This document shows, in pieces, positions 37,045-45,411 of a stretch of 64,000 bases of DNA (position 1 is the stretch's first letter; the number at the start of each line of letters is the position of its first letter). The notes beneath the pieces are model-generated. The model was given only the letters and a program-made list of their open reading frames with translations. It was not told where the DNA came from and ran no database searches. The stretch spans positions 2,697,501-2,761,500 of the forward strand of contig NZ_LT627735.1 in assembly GCF_900101765.1 (NCBI RefSeq). Reading direction: 5' to 3'. This stretch comes from Nonlabens sp. Hel1_33_55. Its GTDB lineage: Bacteria > Bacteroidota > Bacteroidia > Flavobacteriales > Flavobacteriaceae. Both the position numbers and the translations under genes were made by a program.

Positions 37045-37662
37045 CTATTCAAATTTCATCTCAAATATAAGATAGTGTTCTATCCCAAATTCCTTTCCCA
37101 AATTTTCAATATTATCACCGCTTGATTCGACAGCGCAATAGTACTTAGCACCATCATTTTCATAAGGTAATATATAGGCAAGCAAATAAAATGTTTCGTT
37201 ATAATTGATGTCGATTGAGCCTGCTTCAGCAACATTTCGAAGACTATAATCATTCGTTTTAATGGCCTCAAATTCTCGTGTTGTTGAGAATTGTGGATAC
37301 TTAAAAGTCATTCTAAGCTTATTGTCGTTGGTGAGTTTAGATATTACCTTCATATTGAAAATCGTATCATTTATTTTCTGAAATTGATCAACTGGTATTT
37401 TCTTGCTATTTGTTATCGTCCCTTCAGATTTTATTTCTCCATTCCAGATCTCTTTCACGCTCAAATGGAAACCCTTGTCTACTAATTCTTTTCCAATAAA
37501 GCTCAACTTCATGTACTCAATTCCTTCAATTTGAAGGATGTCTCTTATTTCTGAATTGTCTGATCCGTAATCAGAAATCATTTTTATTTCACTCGCTTCT
37601 TTCTCTTGTGAGAATGAGAAACTGGATGTCAGGATTAACCCGATGATTAGAATCTTTTTCAT
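37045..37662 (-). CDS. Secreted protein of unknown function
   Basis: 205 aa from ATG 37662. Signal peptide (KKILIIGLILTSSFSFSQ). The mature domain is one beta-rich unit, with SFIGKELVDKGFHLSVKEIWNG and later FYLLAYILPYENDGAKYYC. I do not recognise the family. A TAGGTTTG box on the minus strand (37684-37691) lies 22 nt before the start. It is preceded and followed by related dispersed repeats. Confidence 0.7.
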   Translation of the reverse strand: MKKILIIGLILTSSFSFSQEKEASEIKMISDYGSDNSEIRDILQIEGIEYMKLSFIGKELVDKGFHLSVKEIWNGEIKSEGTITNSKKIPVDQFQKINDTIFNMKVISKLTNDNKLRMTFKYPQFSTTREFEAIKTNDYSLRNVAEAGSIDINYNETFYLLAYILPYENDGAKYYCAVESSGDNIENLGKEFGIEHYLIFEMKFE

Positions 37663-37725
37663 ATTTAAAGTTGATTTGTAAACAAACCTAACTAAAATAT
37701 TCAATCGTTTATTGTTTCGCTTCTG

Positions 37726-37749
37726 AAACAGAACTAGTCTTATGTCAAG
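37726..37749. repeat. Dispersed repeat, copy C
   Basis: 24 nt matching copy B (39000-39023) at 21 positions: AAACAG, then a variable 7-mer around CTAG, then CTTATGTCAAG. Lies 64 nt upstream of the 37662 start. Confidence 0.6.
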
Positions 37750-37795
37750 CATAACTCATTTGTATGAGTTGCTAGTACGTATCAACTATCCCTTA

Positions 37796-38914
37796 TCAGA
37801 TACTGTTTGGGGCTAGCTCAAGCGCAAGCCTATCTTCTAATTCTTTACCACGCAGGTCTGTTGCTATTACTATACCTTTAGGGTTAATCAAAAATGAAGA
37901 TGGAACTGACCTTACATTATACAATGCAGCCATTTTGCTGTAGCTGCCTTTTTCTGCAATTACATTGCTTTTCCAATATATAGAATCAACTTCACTTGCC
38001 TTTTTCCAAGCTTTCGCATTATCGTCAATTGAGAAGCTGTAAATTATAAACCCCTTGTCTTTATAATTATCATATACTTTTACATAATTGGGGTTTTCTT
38101 CGCGGCAAGGCACACACCAAGATGCCCAGAAGTCTAGCAAAATATAATTGCCTTCCAATTCAGAGAGCTTTATATGCTCTCCCTTAAAATTCATACCACT
38201 AATATCCTTATATCTTTTTCCTATTCCAATGGATTCATTTTGAATGTAAGTTTCCACAACTTGACCATATTTACTACTCTGATATTCTTTTGGAAACTTA
38301 TTGAAAAGCAGTTTAAGAGAATCCTTTTGAATGTCGTTTCGCAAAAAATATAATTCCTTAATCGTATAAATCGAGGGTGGTTCCGTCTCGATACTTTTCA
38401 TTCTTATTTTAAAAGTATTTTTATCGATCAGTTTTATTTGATCCCATAATCTGGCATCCTCTGATTCGGTCAATGTTTGGGAAGCCACCATTTGCATATA
38501 AGTTTTAATTAGGCTATCCCTCTTCTTTCTAAAAGCTTTTTGTTTATCTCGATATTTCACATAAACCTTGTTAAGTGGTGTTCCCACTATAATAGGGTTG
38601 CTAAAATCCTCTGAACTTCCTTGTATATCAATAACACCACTTTCAACCCAAAAAATTAGATTCTTATTGTCAATAGTCTGAATCCTAGCACTGAATGGTT
38701 CAGTAGCATTTCCTTTAAATCTCAATTTGTTATTGTGAATTTTAACTGAATCGATAAACTTTTCATCATCAATATGTAGAAGTTTGAATTCGGTATCATC
38801 ATCAAATCCGCTCATATCTAAATTGACTATAAATTCAGAAGTCGCTGATTCGCTTTCATTACAAGAGATATTTGTTACATAAATAGCGATTAGAAATAAT
38901 AAGATTTTTTTCAT
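37796..38914 (-). CDS. TlpA-like thioredoxin-fold lipoprotein with DUF4369-like N-terminal domain
   Basis: 372 aa. Signal with lipobox-like NISCNES. The N-terminal half (SGFDDDTEFKLLHIDDEKFIDSVKIHNNKLRFKG) is a DUF4369-type beta domain. The C-terminal half is an AhpC/TSA-thioredoxin domain with the redox motif WASWCVPCREENP and cis-Pro VRSVPSSFLI. Family members reduce or isomerise disulfides in the periplasm. It is encoded opposite a second TlpA-like gene 210 nt away. Confidence 0.88.
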   Translation of the reverse strand: MKKILLFLIAIYVTNISCNESESATSEFIVNLDMSGFDDDTEFKLLHIDDEKFIDSVKIHNNKLRFKGNATEPFSARIQTIDNKNLIFWVESGVIDIQGSSEDFSNPIIVGTPLNKVYVKYRDKQKAFRKKRDSLIKTYMQMVASQTLTESEDARLWDQIKLIDKNTFKIRMKSIETEPPSIYTIKELYFLRNDIQKDSLKLLFNKFPKEYQSSKYGQVVETYIQNESIGIGKRYKDISGMNFKGEHIKLSELEGNYILLDFWASWCVPCREENPNYVKVYDNYKDKGFIIYSFSIDDNAKAWKKASEVDSIYWKSNVIAEKGSYSKMAALYNVRSVPSSFLINPKGIVIATDLRGKELEDRLALELAPNSI

Positions 38915-38999
38915 AGAGATTCAATTTTCAAAACGTCTGCTTAATAAGTGTTGAGCGCTCGTGTCAAATATACCAGTATAATGATGTGGCTAGATACTA

Positions 39000-39023
39000 A
39001 AACAGTTCTAGCCTTATGTCAAG
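39000..39023. repeat. Dispersed repeat, copy B
   Basis: Near-identical to copy C. Lies between two divergent thioredoxin-lipoprotein genes, 86 nt upstream of the 38914 start. Confidence 0.6.
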
Positions 39024-39124
39024 AAGAAGTAGTTACAGTCGCTTTATAATAAAGATTTAAAAGGTAATTATTGCTTTAAGCTTCAATTTTCAAATATTAT
39101 TGGTATTGTAATAAACCAACAATA

Positions 39125-40369
39125 ATGAAGAAAAACATTTTTATCCTGCTAGTTGCTTTTGCTATTCTGCTATCCTCTTGCAAAGAAGGTTCTCAAAAAA
39201 TAGAACAAGAGAATGTCCTACCTGTTCTTTCAGAGGTCAATGTACTTGATCTACAGAAATCCATAGACTCGGTTATTGTAAGAAAGAGCATGGCCCCACT
39301 AACCAATATAGAAAATATTGAGGGCTTCTCGACTCCAGAAAATATTGATTCATTTAGAATACTTAAGACTAGACTGGTTTACATCAATACTGATGAGAAT
39401 GTTGAGGCTTATATACTTTCAGGCTTCAAGGGCGAAAAGCAGATTCTGATTATTGACACGGATATAGATATGGATTTTACCGATGAATCAGTCAGAGAGT
39501 TTGATGGTTCGTTCGGAAAACAGGTTAAAAACAATTATGAGTTGACAAAAAGACTACCAATAGACAGCATCAAGATTGGTGATAAAACTACCTATTTTCA
39601 AGCCTACCCCTATTTTGGATATTTTGATCAAATTAAGGATTCTATTGAGGAAAGGTATAAAGTCGTTATCAACTACAATGAGAAATACTCCAGTTCATTT
39701 TCCAACGACGATAAGAACTACACCATACATATAAATCATAAAGCCATGTTTGGAACTACTTTTAGAATATACGGTGGGGAAGGTGGAAGTGAAAACTTTA
39801 CTGAAATGCCTTACAAATTAAAGGATACTGTACTTATAGAGAACTTGGATTTTTCTATTGACAGCGTTGACTTTAAAAAAGAGATGTTATACATTTCGCA
39901 TACAAACCTCTCTAGTAAAAAGACTTTGAATGGAGCTCGTGTTGGCGGTTACATAAAGAGCAGATTCGATTTGATAGGAAAGAATCCGGGAACTTCTATT
40001 GAAGATCTTACCGAAGAAAACGAATACTTGCTGATTGGTTTTTGGGGAACCTGGTGTGCGCCCTGCATCGAGCTACTTCCAGATATTAAAGAAGTAAACA
40101 CAAAGTATTCAGATCTAAATGTACTTAGCGTAGCCTGCGAGCAAGATATTGAAAAAGTAAAGTCTCATATCAGCGAGTATGGGATGGATTGGAACAATGC
40201 GTTCATAGATACCAAGCCAAAGAGCAAATCCAACAGTCCTATACTAAATGAGCTAAAAATAGATGGTTATCCAACCTTTATCCTAACAGACAGTAAAGGA
40301 AAAATCCTTTCTAGAGGGATTGGCAAGTCCGCTCTTGATAAAATAGATAATCTTTTAAGTCAGGATTAA
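39125..40369 (+). CDS. TlpA-like thioredoxin-fold lipoprotein
   Basis: 414 aa. Lipobox LLSSCKEG near residue 19. The long N-terminal region (about 270 residues) has no family I recognise. The C-terminal domain has the redox motif FWGTWCAPCIELLP and cis-Pro DGYPTFILTD. Probably a membrane-anchored thiol-disulfide oxidoreductase. Divergent from the other TlpA-like gene, but the N-terminal regions are not alike. Confidence 0.87.
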   Translation: MKKNIFILLVAFAILLSSCKEGSQKIEQENVLPVLSEVNVLDLQKSIDSVIVRKSMAPLTNIENIEGFSTPENIDSFRILKTRLVYINTDENVEAYILSGFKGEKQILIIDTDIDMDFTDESVREFDGSFGKQVKNNYELTKRLPIDSIKIGDKTTYFQAYPYFGYFDQIKDSIEERYKVVINYNEKYSSSFSNDDKNYTIHINHKAMFGTTFRIYGGEGGSENFTEMPYKLKDTVLIENLDFSIDSVDFKKEMLYISHTNLSSKKTLNGARVGGYIKSRFDLIGKNPGTSIEDLTEENEYLLIGFWGTWCAPCIELLPDIKEVNTKYSDLNVLSVACEQDIEKVKSHISEYGMDWNNAFIDTKPKSKSNSPILNELKIDGYPTFILTDSKGKILSRGIGKSALDKIDNLLSQD

Positions 40370-40438
40370 TCGTATACAAAATGATCTAAGCCACATAGCA
40401 TAAAGTGCTTTCATTTGTTAGAAATTTTCACGAATCAA

Positions 40439-40990
40439 TTACCAGTGGCCTGTCCCGCTGTCTCCTTTAAAGGGGCCAGTTAAATCAGGTGTGATCCAGC
40501 CTGCATAAAACTTGCCTGGTTGGGCTTTTACCGGCGATTCACCCACTAAACATTCCAGATGTTGTGGGTAGAATGCTAAGTAGTCTTTTAAGACTTTAAA
40601 TTCTTGAAATGGATTTGCGTAGGACCATGCAACAAGTTGATTCTTATTCTCTTTCAATGTCCAATAAGTAGCTAGACCCTTCCACTCGCAAAATGAGCTT
40701 TTCCCCGGTATTTGTTCCAGCAGATCCATATTAATATCCTCTTGTGGGATGTAATACGTAGGCGGGTTTGCTGTTTCTAAGACTGCTAGCGCATTCTGAC
40801 TATCTACAATTGTGTTGGCTAGGTATTTAACAAGAGCCCTTTCCTTCACCTCTTCTATCACTGGCGGACGCGGAAAATCCCAAACAGAACGCTGACCTTC
40901 TTTTGGCTCAATGGCAAAAGGTGGTCTTGAATTACCTCTATTGTTCCAACCGTCTCGAGCTTTTTGTAATCTATCTTCCTTATTATTCAT
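40439..40990 (-). CDS. DUF427 protein
   Basis: 183 aa. ALVKYLANTIVDSQNALAVLETANPPTYYIPQED and SSFCEWKGLATYWTL are the DUF427 signature. The C-terminal KFYAGWITPDLTGPFKGDSGTGHW is the long-form ending seen in DUF427 proteins of marine bacteria. Small beta-rich cytoplasmic protein of unknown function. Confidence 0.9.
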   Translation of the reverse strand: MNNKEDRLQKARDGWNNRGNSRPPFAIEPKEGQRSVWDFPRPPVIEEVKERALVKYLANTIVDSQNALAVLETANPPTYYIPQEDINMDLLEQIPGKSSFCEWKGLATYWTLKENKNQLVAWSYANPFQEFKVLKDYLAFYPQHLECLVGESPVKAQPGKFYAGWITPDLTGPFKGDSGTGHW

Positions 40991-41086
40991 AGTGATTTGA
41001 TCTAGTGTTTCCTTTTTGAATTGTCATAAATCTCTCTTTATTAATATAGTTGACAGTCTCAGTAGTTTACAGATTGTAGAAGAGTT

Positions 41087-41102
41087 CGCTTTCGCGAAAG
41101 CG
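41087..41102. repeat. 16-bp palindrome, copy 10 (intergenic, 20-bp symmetric)
   Basis: Perfect copy with symmetric TT/AA flanks, in the 197-nt gap between the start of the DUF427 gene and the end of the marC reading frame. Confidence 0.97.
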
Positions 41103-41187
41103 AAATACATCAAGATCTACTTTAACTACTTTATAGATTATCAATTTTATTAAATTATGAATATCCGAATTGAAACGATTTGTTCAT

Positions 41188-41802
41188 TCAATTGGGGACA
41201 ACAAAAAAATCCCTCAAGCCGCTGAGTATACTCTGTACAGCGTAAGAGGCCAGAATCAACCCCATGACTTTACTTATGACGGTAATTCCGTAAGAACCTA
41301 TCTTCTTTTGAACTGTTGTCGCAGCGACCAATAATAAACTTGTTAATGCCACAACAATCTAAACAAGCACTGTCGTGATGGCCTGTTGTTCGACGCTATA
41401 GAGGTTGTTATTAGTCATAAGAACTACCGCCATGATCGCTCCTGGTGAGGCGATGGAAGGTATGGCAATCGGGAAAATGGAAACATGTTTGTAATCTGTG
41501 ATCTTGTTTTTTTCGCTCTCTGGTTTTCCTTCCCCAAAAATCATGGTCAATGCAAAAAGAAATAGAATAACACCGCCAGAAATTTGAAATGCATTTAACG
41601 ATACTTCCATTCCTTCCAGAATGAGTTGGCCCACAACGATGAAAAACAGAAGAATTAGAAACGCTATAGATGAAGCGCGCAATGCGATTTTACGCTTATG
41701 CCTTTTGTCAAAGTTTTTAGTGGCTTCCAGATAAACGGGAACAGATCCCAGCGGATCAATAACTGCAATCAAAAATAAAATTGTAGTAAATATCTCAGTC
41801 AT
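41188..41802 (-). pseudogene. marC family membrane protein gene interrupted by one in-frame TAG
   Basis: The first 147 codons (IDPLGSVPVYLEATKNFDKRHKRKIALRAS, several membrane helices) are a typical MarC N-terminus. A TAG at 41359-41361 stops translation. The same frame then stays open for 56 more codons (VVALTSLLLVAATTVQKKIG, ITVISKVMGLILASYAVQSIL) and ends with TGA at 41188-41190. The total of 204 codons is the normal MarC length. So one nonsense substitution, not a frameshift or deletion, splits the gene; TTG to TAG would be the simplest change. The remainder shows no decay. Product would be an inner-membrane protein of unknown transport role. Starts 1 nt after the DUF3124 gene. Confidence 0.88.
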
Positions 41803-41803
41803 T

Positions 41804-42343
41804 TTATTGAATGCGTTTGCCTTGGGTAGTAAAAGATAGACCTTGTTGCCTGTTCGTAGAATTCATGATTCCTTCAAACATAGGTTCTGGAGTCGGACTA
41901 GGCGTTTGCCATTCAAAAAGGAAATTGGAGCCTGTACCACCTGTGACATCTTCTTCATCTATGATAATTTCCAACGTTTCCATAGGTGCTAGATAAATGG
42001 GCTTGTCAAAGTAATTTCTAATCAAATCGCCGTGCGTACCATAATATTTGGCACTTGTCAAGAAAACAGTATCTGTATCGCTGGTATTGCGCAAGCTTGC
42101 GGTTGCTGTCAAGTTGATCCTTCTATGTTCAGAAAGGTTGTAGATCTGTGAATACATGGATAAATAGGTTTTACCAGTTTCCAAGGAGTCCGCTACATTT
42201 AGTTCTACAGTTCTTTTGGACCAATTTTCTGGATTTATGGAGCTTTGGTTCTCTATTTTTTCCTCGCACCCTATTAGGGCCATACAGATGATCAATAAAA
42301 ACGGTGAGTATTTTAATATTTTGAGATTCTTAATCAAGTCCAT
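41804..42343 (-). CDS. DUF3124 lipoprotein
   Basis: 179 aa from ATG 42343 (ATG 42388 possible). Signal with lipobox MALIGCEE. The mature part (TYLSMYSQIYNLSEHRRINLTATASLRNTSDTDTVFLTSAKYY, PMETLEIIIDEEDVTGGTGSNFLFEW) matches DUF3124. Function unknown; directly upstream of marC in the same transcript. Confidence 0.85.
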   Translation of the reverse strand: MDLIKNLKILKYSPFLLIICMALIGCEEKIENQSSINPENWSKRTVELNVADSLETGKTYLSMYSQIYNLSEHRRINLTATASLRNTSDTDTVFLTSAKYYGTHGDLIRNYFDKPIYLAPMETLEIIIDEEDVTGGTGSNFLFEWQTPSPTPEPMFEGIMNSTNRQQGLSFTTQGKRIQ

Positions 42344-42716
42344 TTCCAATTGTATTTGAAGTGATAAATATACCGATTTGGCGTTCATAGAATGGGCACT
42401 TGACCTAATACGTCACTAGGATTTAGCTTTTATTATACGAAGTAGACTTTTGCCCGATTTACTTTTTAAGTAGAACATATAGAACGTTCTATAAAACTAG
42501 ATTCTGATATGTATGGAATCTCAACTCAATACAACCGATTTTGATTTGTCCCTTAAAAACATATATCCATCTTAACATACAACATCTAGCGCAAGTGCTA
42601 TGGTATCTTTGTATTACAGGTTACGTATATTGAGAATGAAGTCAAAAACTTTCATCAGTAGAATTTGAATTGTTTGACTTCCCATCAACACTAATCGTGC
42701 AAAAAAAAATCAAAGT
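42344..42716. other. Divergent control region between the DUF3124 gene and cysE
   Basis: About 370 nt without a gene. A TATCTTTG box at 42604-42611 on the plus strand fits the -7 consensus and would give a leader of about 100 nt before cysE; no clear -33 box accompanies it. I see no riboswitch fold or S-box element. Confidence 0.4.
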
Positions 42717-43511
42717 ATGCTTTCATCAAAACTTATAGAAGCTATTACTGCTCAGAAAAGAGAAGTTTCGGTTTCTATGAGGCTAAAAAGGGAATCACAA
42801 CGGTTTAGTCAGTTGCTTTTCAATACGCTCTTTGATTCTGAAACCAATACCGTGACAGTTTTAAAGGAGCTTGAAGATCTTTTTCTAGTCATAAGAAATC
42901 TAGCCTGTCCAGACATTGAAGGCAAACCATGCAAAACCTGGGAGGATTTCACGTTAGGAATTCCAGATCTTTTCTGCAGTTTGAAAAAGGATGCCGTTGC
43001 GATATATGAAAATGATCCGGCAGCAAAATCACTGGAAGAAGTCTATCTAGCCTATCCTGGCTTCTTTGCAATCGCCATTTATAGAATGGCTCGGGAATTT
43101 TATAAGTTGGGACTACCACTTGTTCCTAGATTAATGACAGAGTACGCCCATCAGCTTACAGGAATTGATATCCATCCTGGAGCCACCATAGGAGCATCGT
43201 TATTTATCGATCACGGAACAGGAGTCGTGATAGGCGAGACTGCGGAGATCCATGATCACGTAAAGATTTATCAAGGTGTAACTCTAGGTGCTCTCACAGT
43301 TAAGAAATCCATGCAGGATCAAAAGAGACATCCCACGATTCAGGATCACGTGACCATTTATGCAAATGCTACAATACTGGGTGGAGAAACGATAATAGGT
43401 GCCCATAGCATCATAGGTGGAAATGCTTGGATTACTTCTTCCATTGATAAAGATACCGTAGCCATACATACTGGTGAGGTAAAAATAACAACCCAAAAAA
43501 CGAAATCATGA
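42717..43511 (+). CDS. cysE: Serine O-acetyltransferase
   Basis: 264 aa. N-terminal helical domain, then the left-handed beta-helix with hexapeptide repeats (HQLTGIDIHPGATIGASLFIDHGTGVVIGETAEI, VKIYQGVTLGAL), including the catalytic HPGA and DHGTG regions. Acetylates serine to O-acetylserine, the first step of cysteine synthesis. Overlaps cysM by 4 nt (ATGA). Confidence 0.95.
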   Translation: MLSSKLIEAITAQKREVSVSMRLKRESQRFSQLLFNTLFDSETNTVTVLKELEDLFLVIRNLACPDIEGKPCKTWEDFTLGIPDLFCSLKKDAVAIYENDPAAKSLEEVYLAYPGFFAIAIYRMAREFYKLGLPLVPRLMTEYAHQLTGIDIHPGATIGASLFIDHGTGVVIGETAEIHDHVKIYQGVTLGALTVKKSMQDQKRHPTIQDHVTIYANATILGGETIIGAHSIIGGNAWITSSIDKDTVAIHTGEVKITTQKTKS

Positions 43512-44386
43512 GTCACTCGATTCTAGATCAAATAGGAAATACACCTTTGGTTAAATCCATGGTTCTCAACACAAACCCCAATGTTACCCTTTACTTCAAA
43601 ATGGAAGGTGATAACCCAGGTGGTAGTGTCAAGGATAGGGCAGCTTTCAATATGATCAAGAGTGCTTTGGAAAGACGTGATATTGATAAAAATTCAAAAC
43701 TGATCGAGGCCACCAGTGGTAATACCGGGATTGCGCTAGCCATGATTGCGGGTATTTATCAATTGGATATAGAATTGGTCATGCCTAAAGATGCTACCAT
43801 AGAGCGCGTGCAGACCATGAAAGCTTATGGCGCAAAAGTCACCTTGCATCCTGACGGGATTGAAGGTGCAAGAGACTATGCAGCAGATAAGGTAGAGAAA
43901 GAAGGTTATTTTTCATTCAACCAATTTGCAAACGATGACAATTGGAAAGCCCATTATAAAACAACTGGGCCAGAAATATGGAGAGATACTCACGGCAAAG
44001 TCACCCATTTTGTTTCTTCAATGGGAACTACAGGGACCATCATGGGGACATCCACTTATCTGAAAGAACAAAGTAAGAACGTCCAAATTGTTGGCGTGCA
44101 ACCTACTGATGGATCGAGTATTCCAGGAATACGCAAATGGCCTAAGGAATACCTACCAGCCATTTTTGATGATTCTAAGGTTGATCGAGTAATGGAGGTA
44201 AGTACGGAACAAGCCAGAACTATGGCTAGACGACTTGCAAGAGAAGAAGGTATATTTTCTGGAATGAGTAGTGGTGGAGCCACAACTGCGGCGCTAAAGC
44301 TGGCAAGTGAATTAGAAAGCGGCGTCATCGTTAGTATCATCTGTGACCGCGGCGATCGCTATTTATCTTCTGACCTTTTCGAATAG
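43508..44386 (+). CDS. cysM: O-acetylserine sulfhydrylase (cysteine synthase)
   Basis: 292 aa. PLP lysine in GGSVKDRAAF, phosphate loop EATSGNTGIALAM and SSMGTTGTIMGTSTYL are typical of the cysteine synthase family; length and lack of extra loops fit CysM better than CysK. Converts O-acetylserine and sulfide to cysteine. Coupled to cysE, with which it may form the cysteine synthase complex. Confidence 0.94.
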   Translation: MSHSILDQIGNTPLVKSMVLNTNPNVTLYFKMEGDNPGGSVKDRAAFNMIKSALERRDIDKNSKLIEATSGNTGIALAMIAGIYQLDIELVMPKDATIERVQTMKAYGAKVTLHPDGIEGARDYAADKVEKEGYFSFNQFANDDNWKAHYKTTGPEIWRDTHGKVTHFVSSMGTTGTIMGTSTYLKEQSKNVQIVGVQPTDGSSIPGIRKWPKEYLPAIFDDSKVDRVMEVSTEQARTMARRLAREEGIFSGMSSGGATTAALKLASELESGVIVSIICDRGDRYLSSDLFE

Positions 44387-44420
44387 GTTCAATAATTTCC
44401 TTGCAATATGTTTTTGATGT

Positions 44421-44444
44421 AGTTCGCTTTCGCGAAAGCGAACT
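44421..44444. repeat. 16-bp palindrome, copy 11, extended to a perfect 24-bp palindrome
   Basis: Core 44425-44440 with symmetric AGTT/AACT flanks. It is the longest symmetric copy in the window and lies between the convergent ends of cysM and the sugar kinase gene. There is no T run that would make it a standard terminator. Confidence 0.97.
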
Positions 44445-44484
44445 TAGTAATCAATCCTGACTACTAAAAAATTGTATCAAGTCG

Positions 44485-45411
44485 CTACGGTTGTAAGTTC
44501 AACTCCTTAGGTAATCCACCTATGGTAGTCAATTTAATGGACGCCACTTGAAGTGCAAATTTTACGCTTTGTTCAATATCACGACCCTCAAGCGTGGCAC
44601 ATAGGAATCCCGACCAGAAAGCATCGCCTGCACCAGTAGCATCCACAACCTTTTCTAAGGGAATAGCTGGCATCTCAATGAGTGGTTTGTCTCGTTGGGA
44701 AACTAGGACACCTTCACTACCACGAGTCAGGCAAATCAATCGTGCGCCATAGTTATGAAGTGTATCAAAAAGATCTGTGGTACTAAAGTCATTCCCATAT
44801 AGGCGGACCATATCGTCAACACTGATTTTGATCATGGTGTCGTAAGAGCAATATTCTTTTATGGTTTTAATGGCTTGTTCTCTATCCGGCCAGATTTTCT
44901 CAGAATAGTTAAGATCGATGCTAATAGAACAGCCTGCGGCAGCTGCAACCTTGACCTTTTTTAAAATCGTTTCTCGTGCTGGATTGCGACTGAGCGCAAA
45001 ACAAGTCGTATGAAATACAGATGCAGTTTTGATTAATTCATCTGGTAATTGGGAGCTTAAGATCTGGCAGTCTGCTTCTCTATAGGCTATGAAGTCTGGA
45101 GTTTCTGCAGTTTTTGAAACTAGAATGGCGCTGGTAGGTAAATCGTCCACTTTTCTAACATACTCTTGTTTCATTCCCAGTGCGCTCATTTCTTGCGACA
45201 GAAAATTACCCAAGCCATCGTTTCCTATCGTTGCCACGAGTGCTGCATTGCAGCCTAGTTTATTGAGATTCATGGCTACATTAGTAGGAGAGCCGCCCAG
45301 ATAACGTTTGAATTCTGTTGTGCTAGCAATATCTGGACTACTATGGGATCCAATAAAATCAATTAGGATCTCACCTATGCAAATGACCTTGACGTTTTTT
45401 GTTTCTTTCAT
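44485..45411 (-). CDS. PfkB-family sugar kinase (probable fructokinase)
   Basis: 308 aa. GGSPTNVAMNLNKLGC near the N-terminus and DATGAGDAFWSGFL (anion hole and catalytic Asp) are the two PfkB signatures. In context (last gene of a sugar locus with a glycosidase and symporter) phosphorylation of fructose is the likely job. Overlaps the glycosidase gene by 4 nt. Confidence 0.92.
   Translation of the reverse strand: MKETKNVKVICIGEILIDFIGSHSSPDIASTTEFKRYLGGSPTNVAMNLNKLGCNAALVATIGNDGLGNFLSQEMSALGMKQEYVRKVDDLPTSAILVSKTAETPDFIAYREADCQILSSQLPDELIKTASVFHTTCFALSRNPARETILKKVKVAAAAGCSISIDLNYSEKIWPDREQAIKTIKEYCSYDTMIKISVDDMVRLYGNDFSTTDLFDTLHNYGARLICLTRGSEGVLVSQRDKPLIEMPAIPLEKVVDATGAGDAFWSGFLCATLEGRDIEQSVKFALQVASIKLTTIGGLPKELNLQP

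Noticed and set aside
42344..42716. Riboswitch or T-box upstream of cysE
   Set aside because: No recognisable conserved core or stacked hairpins; the leader looks unstructured by eye.
44425..44440. Palindrome as a simple transcription terminator
   Set aside because: No T run follows on either strand, and many copies lie inside genes, where termination would be harmful.
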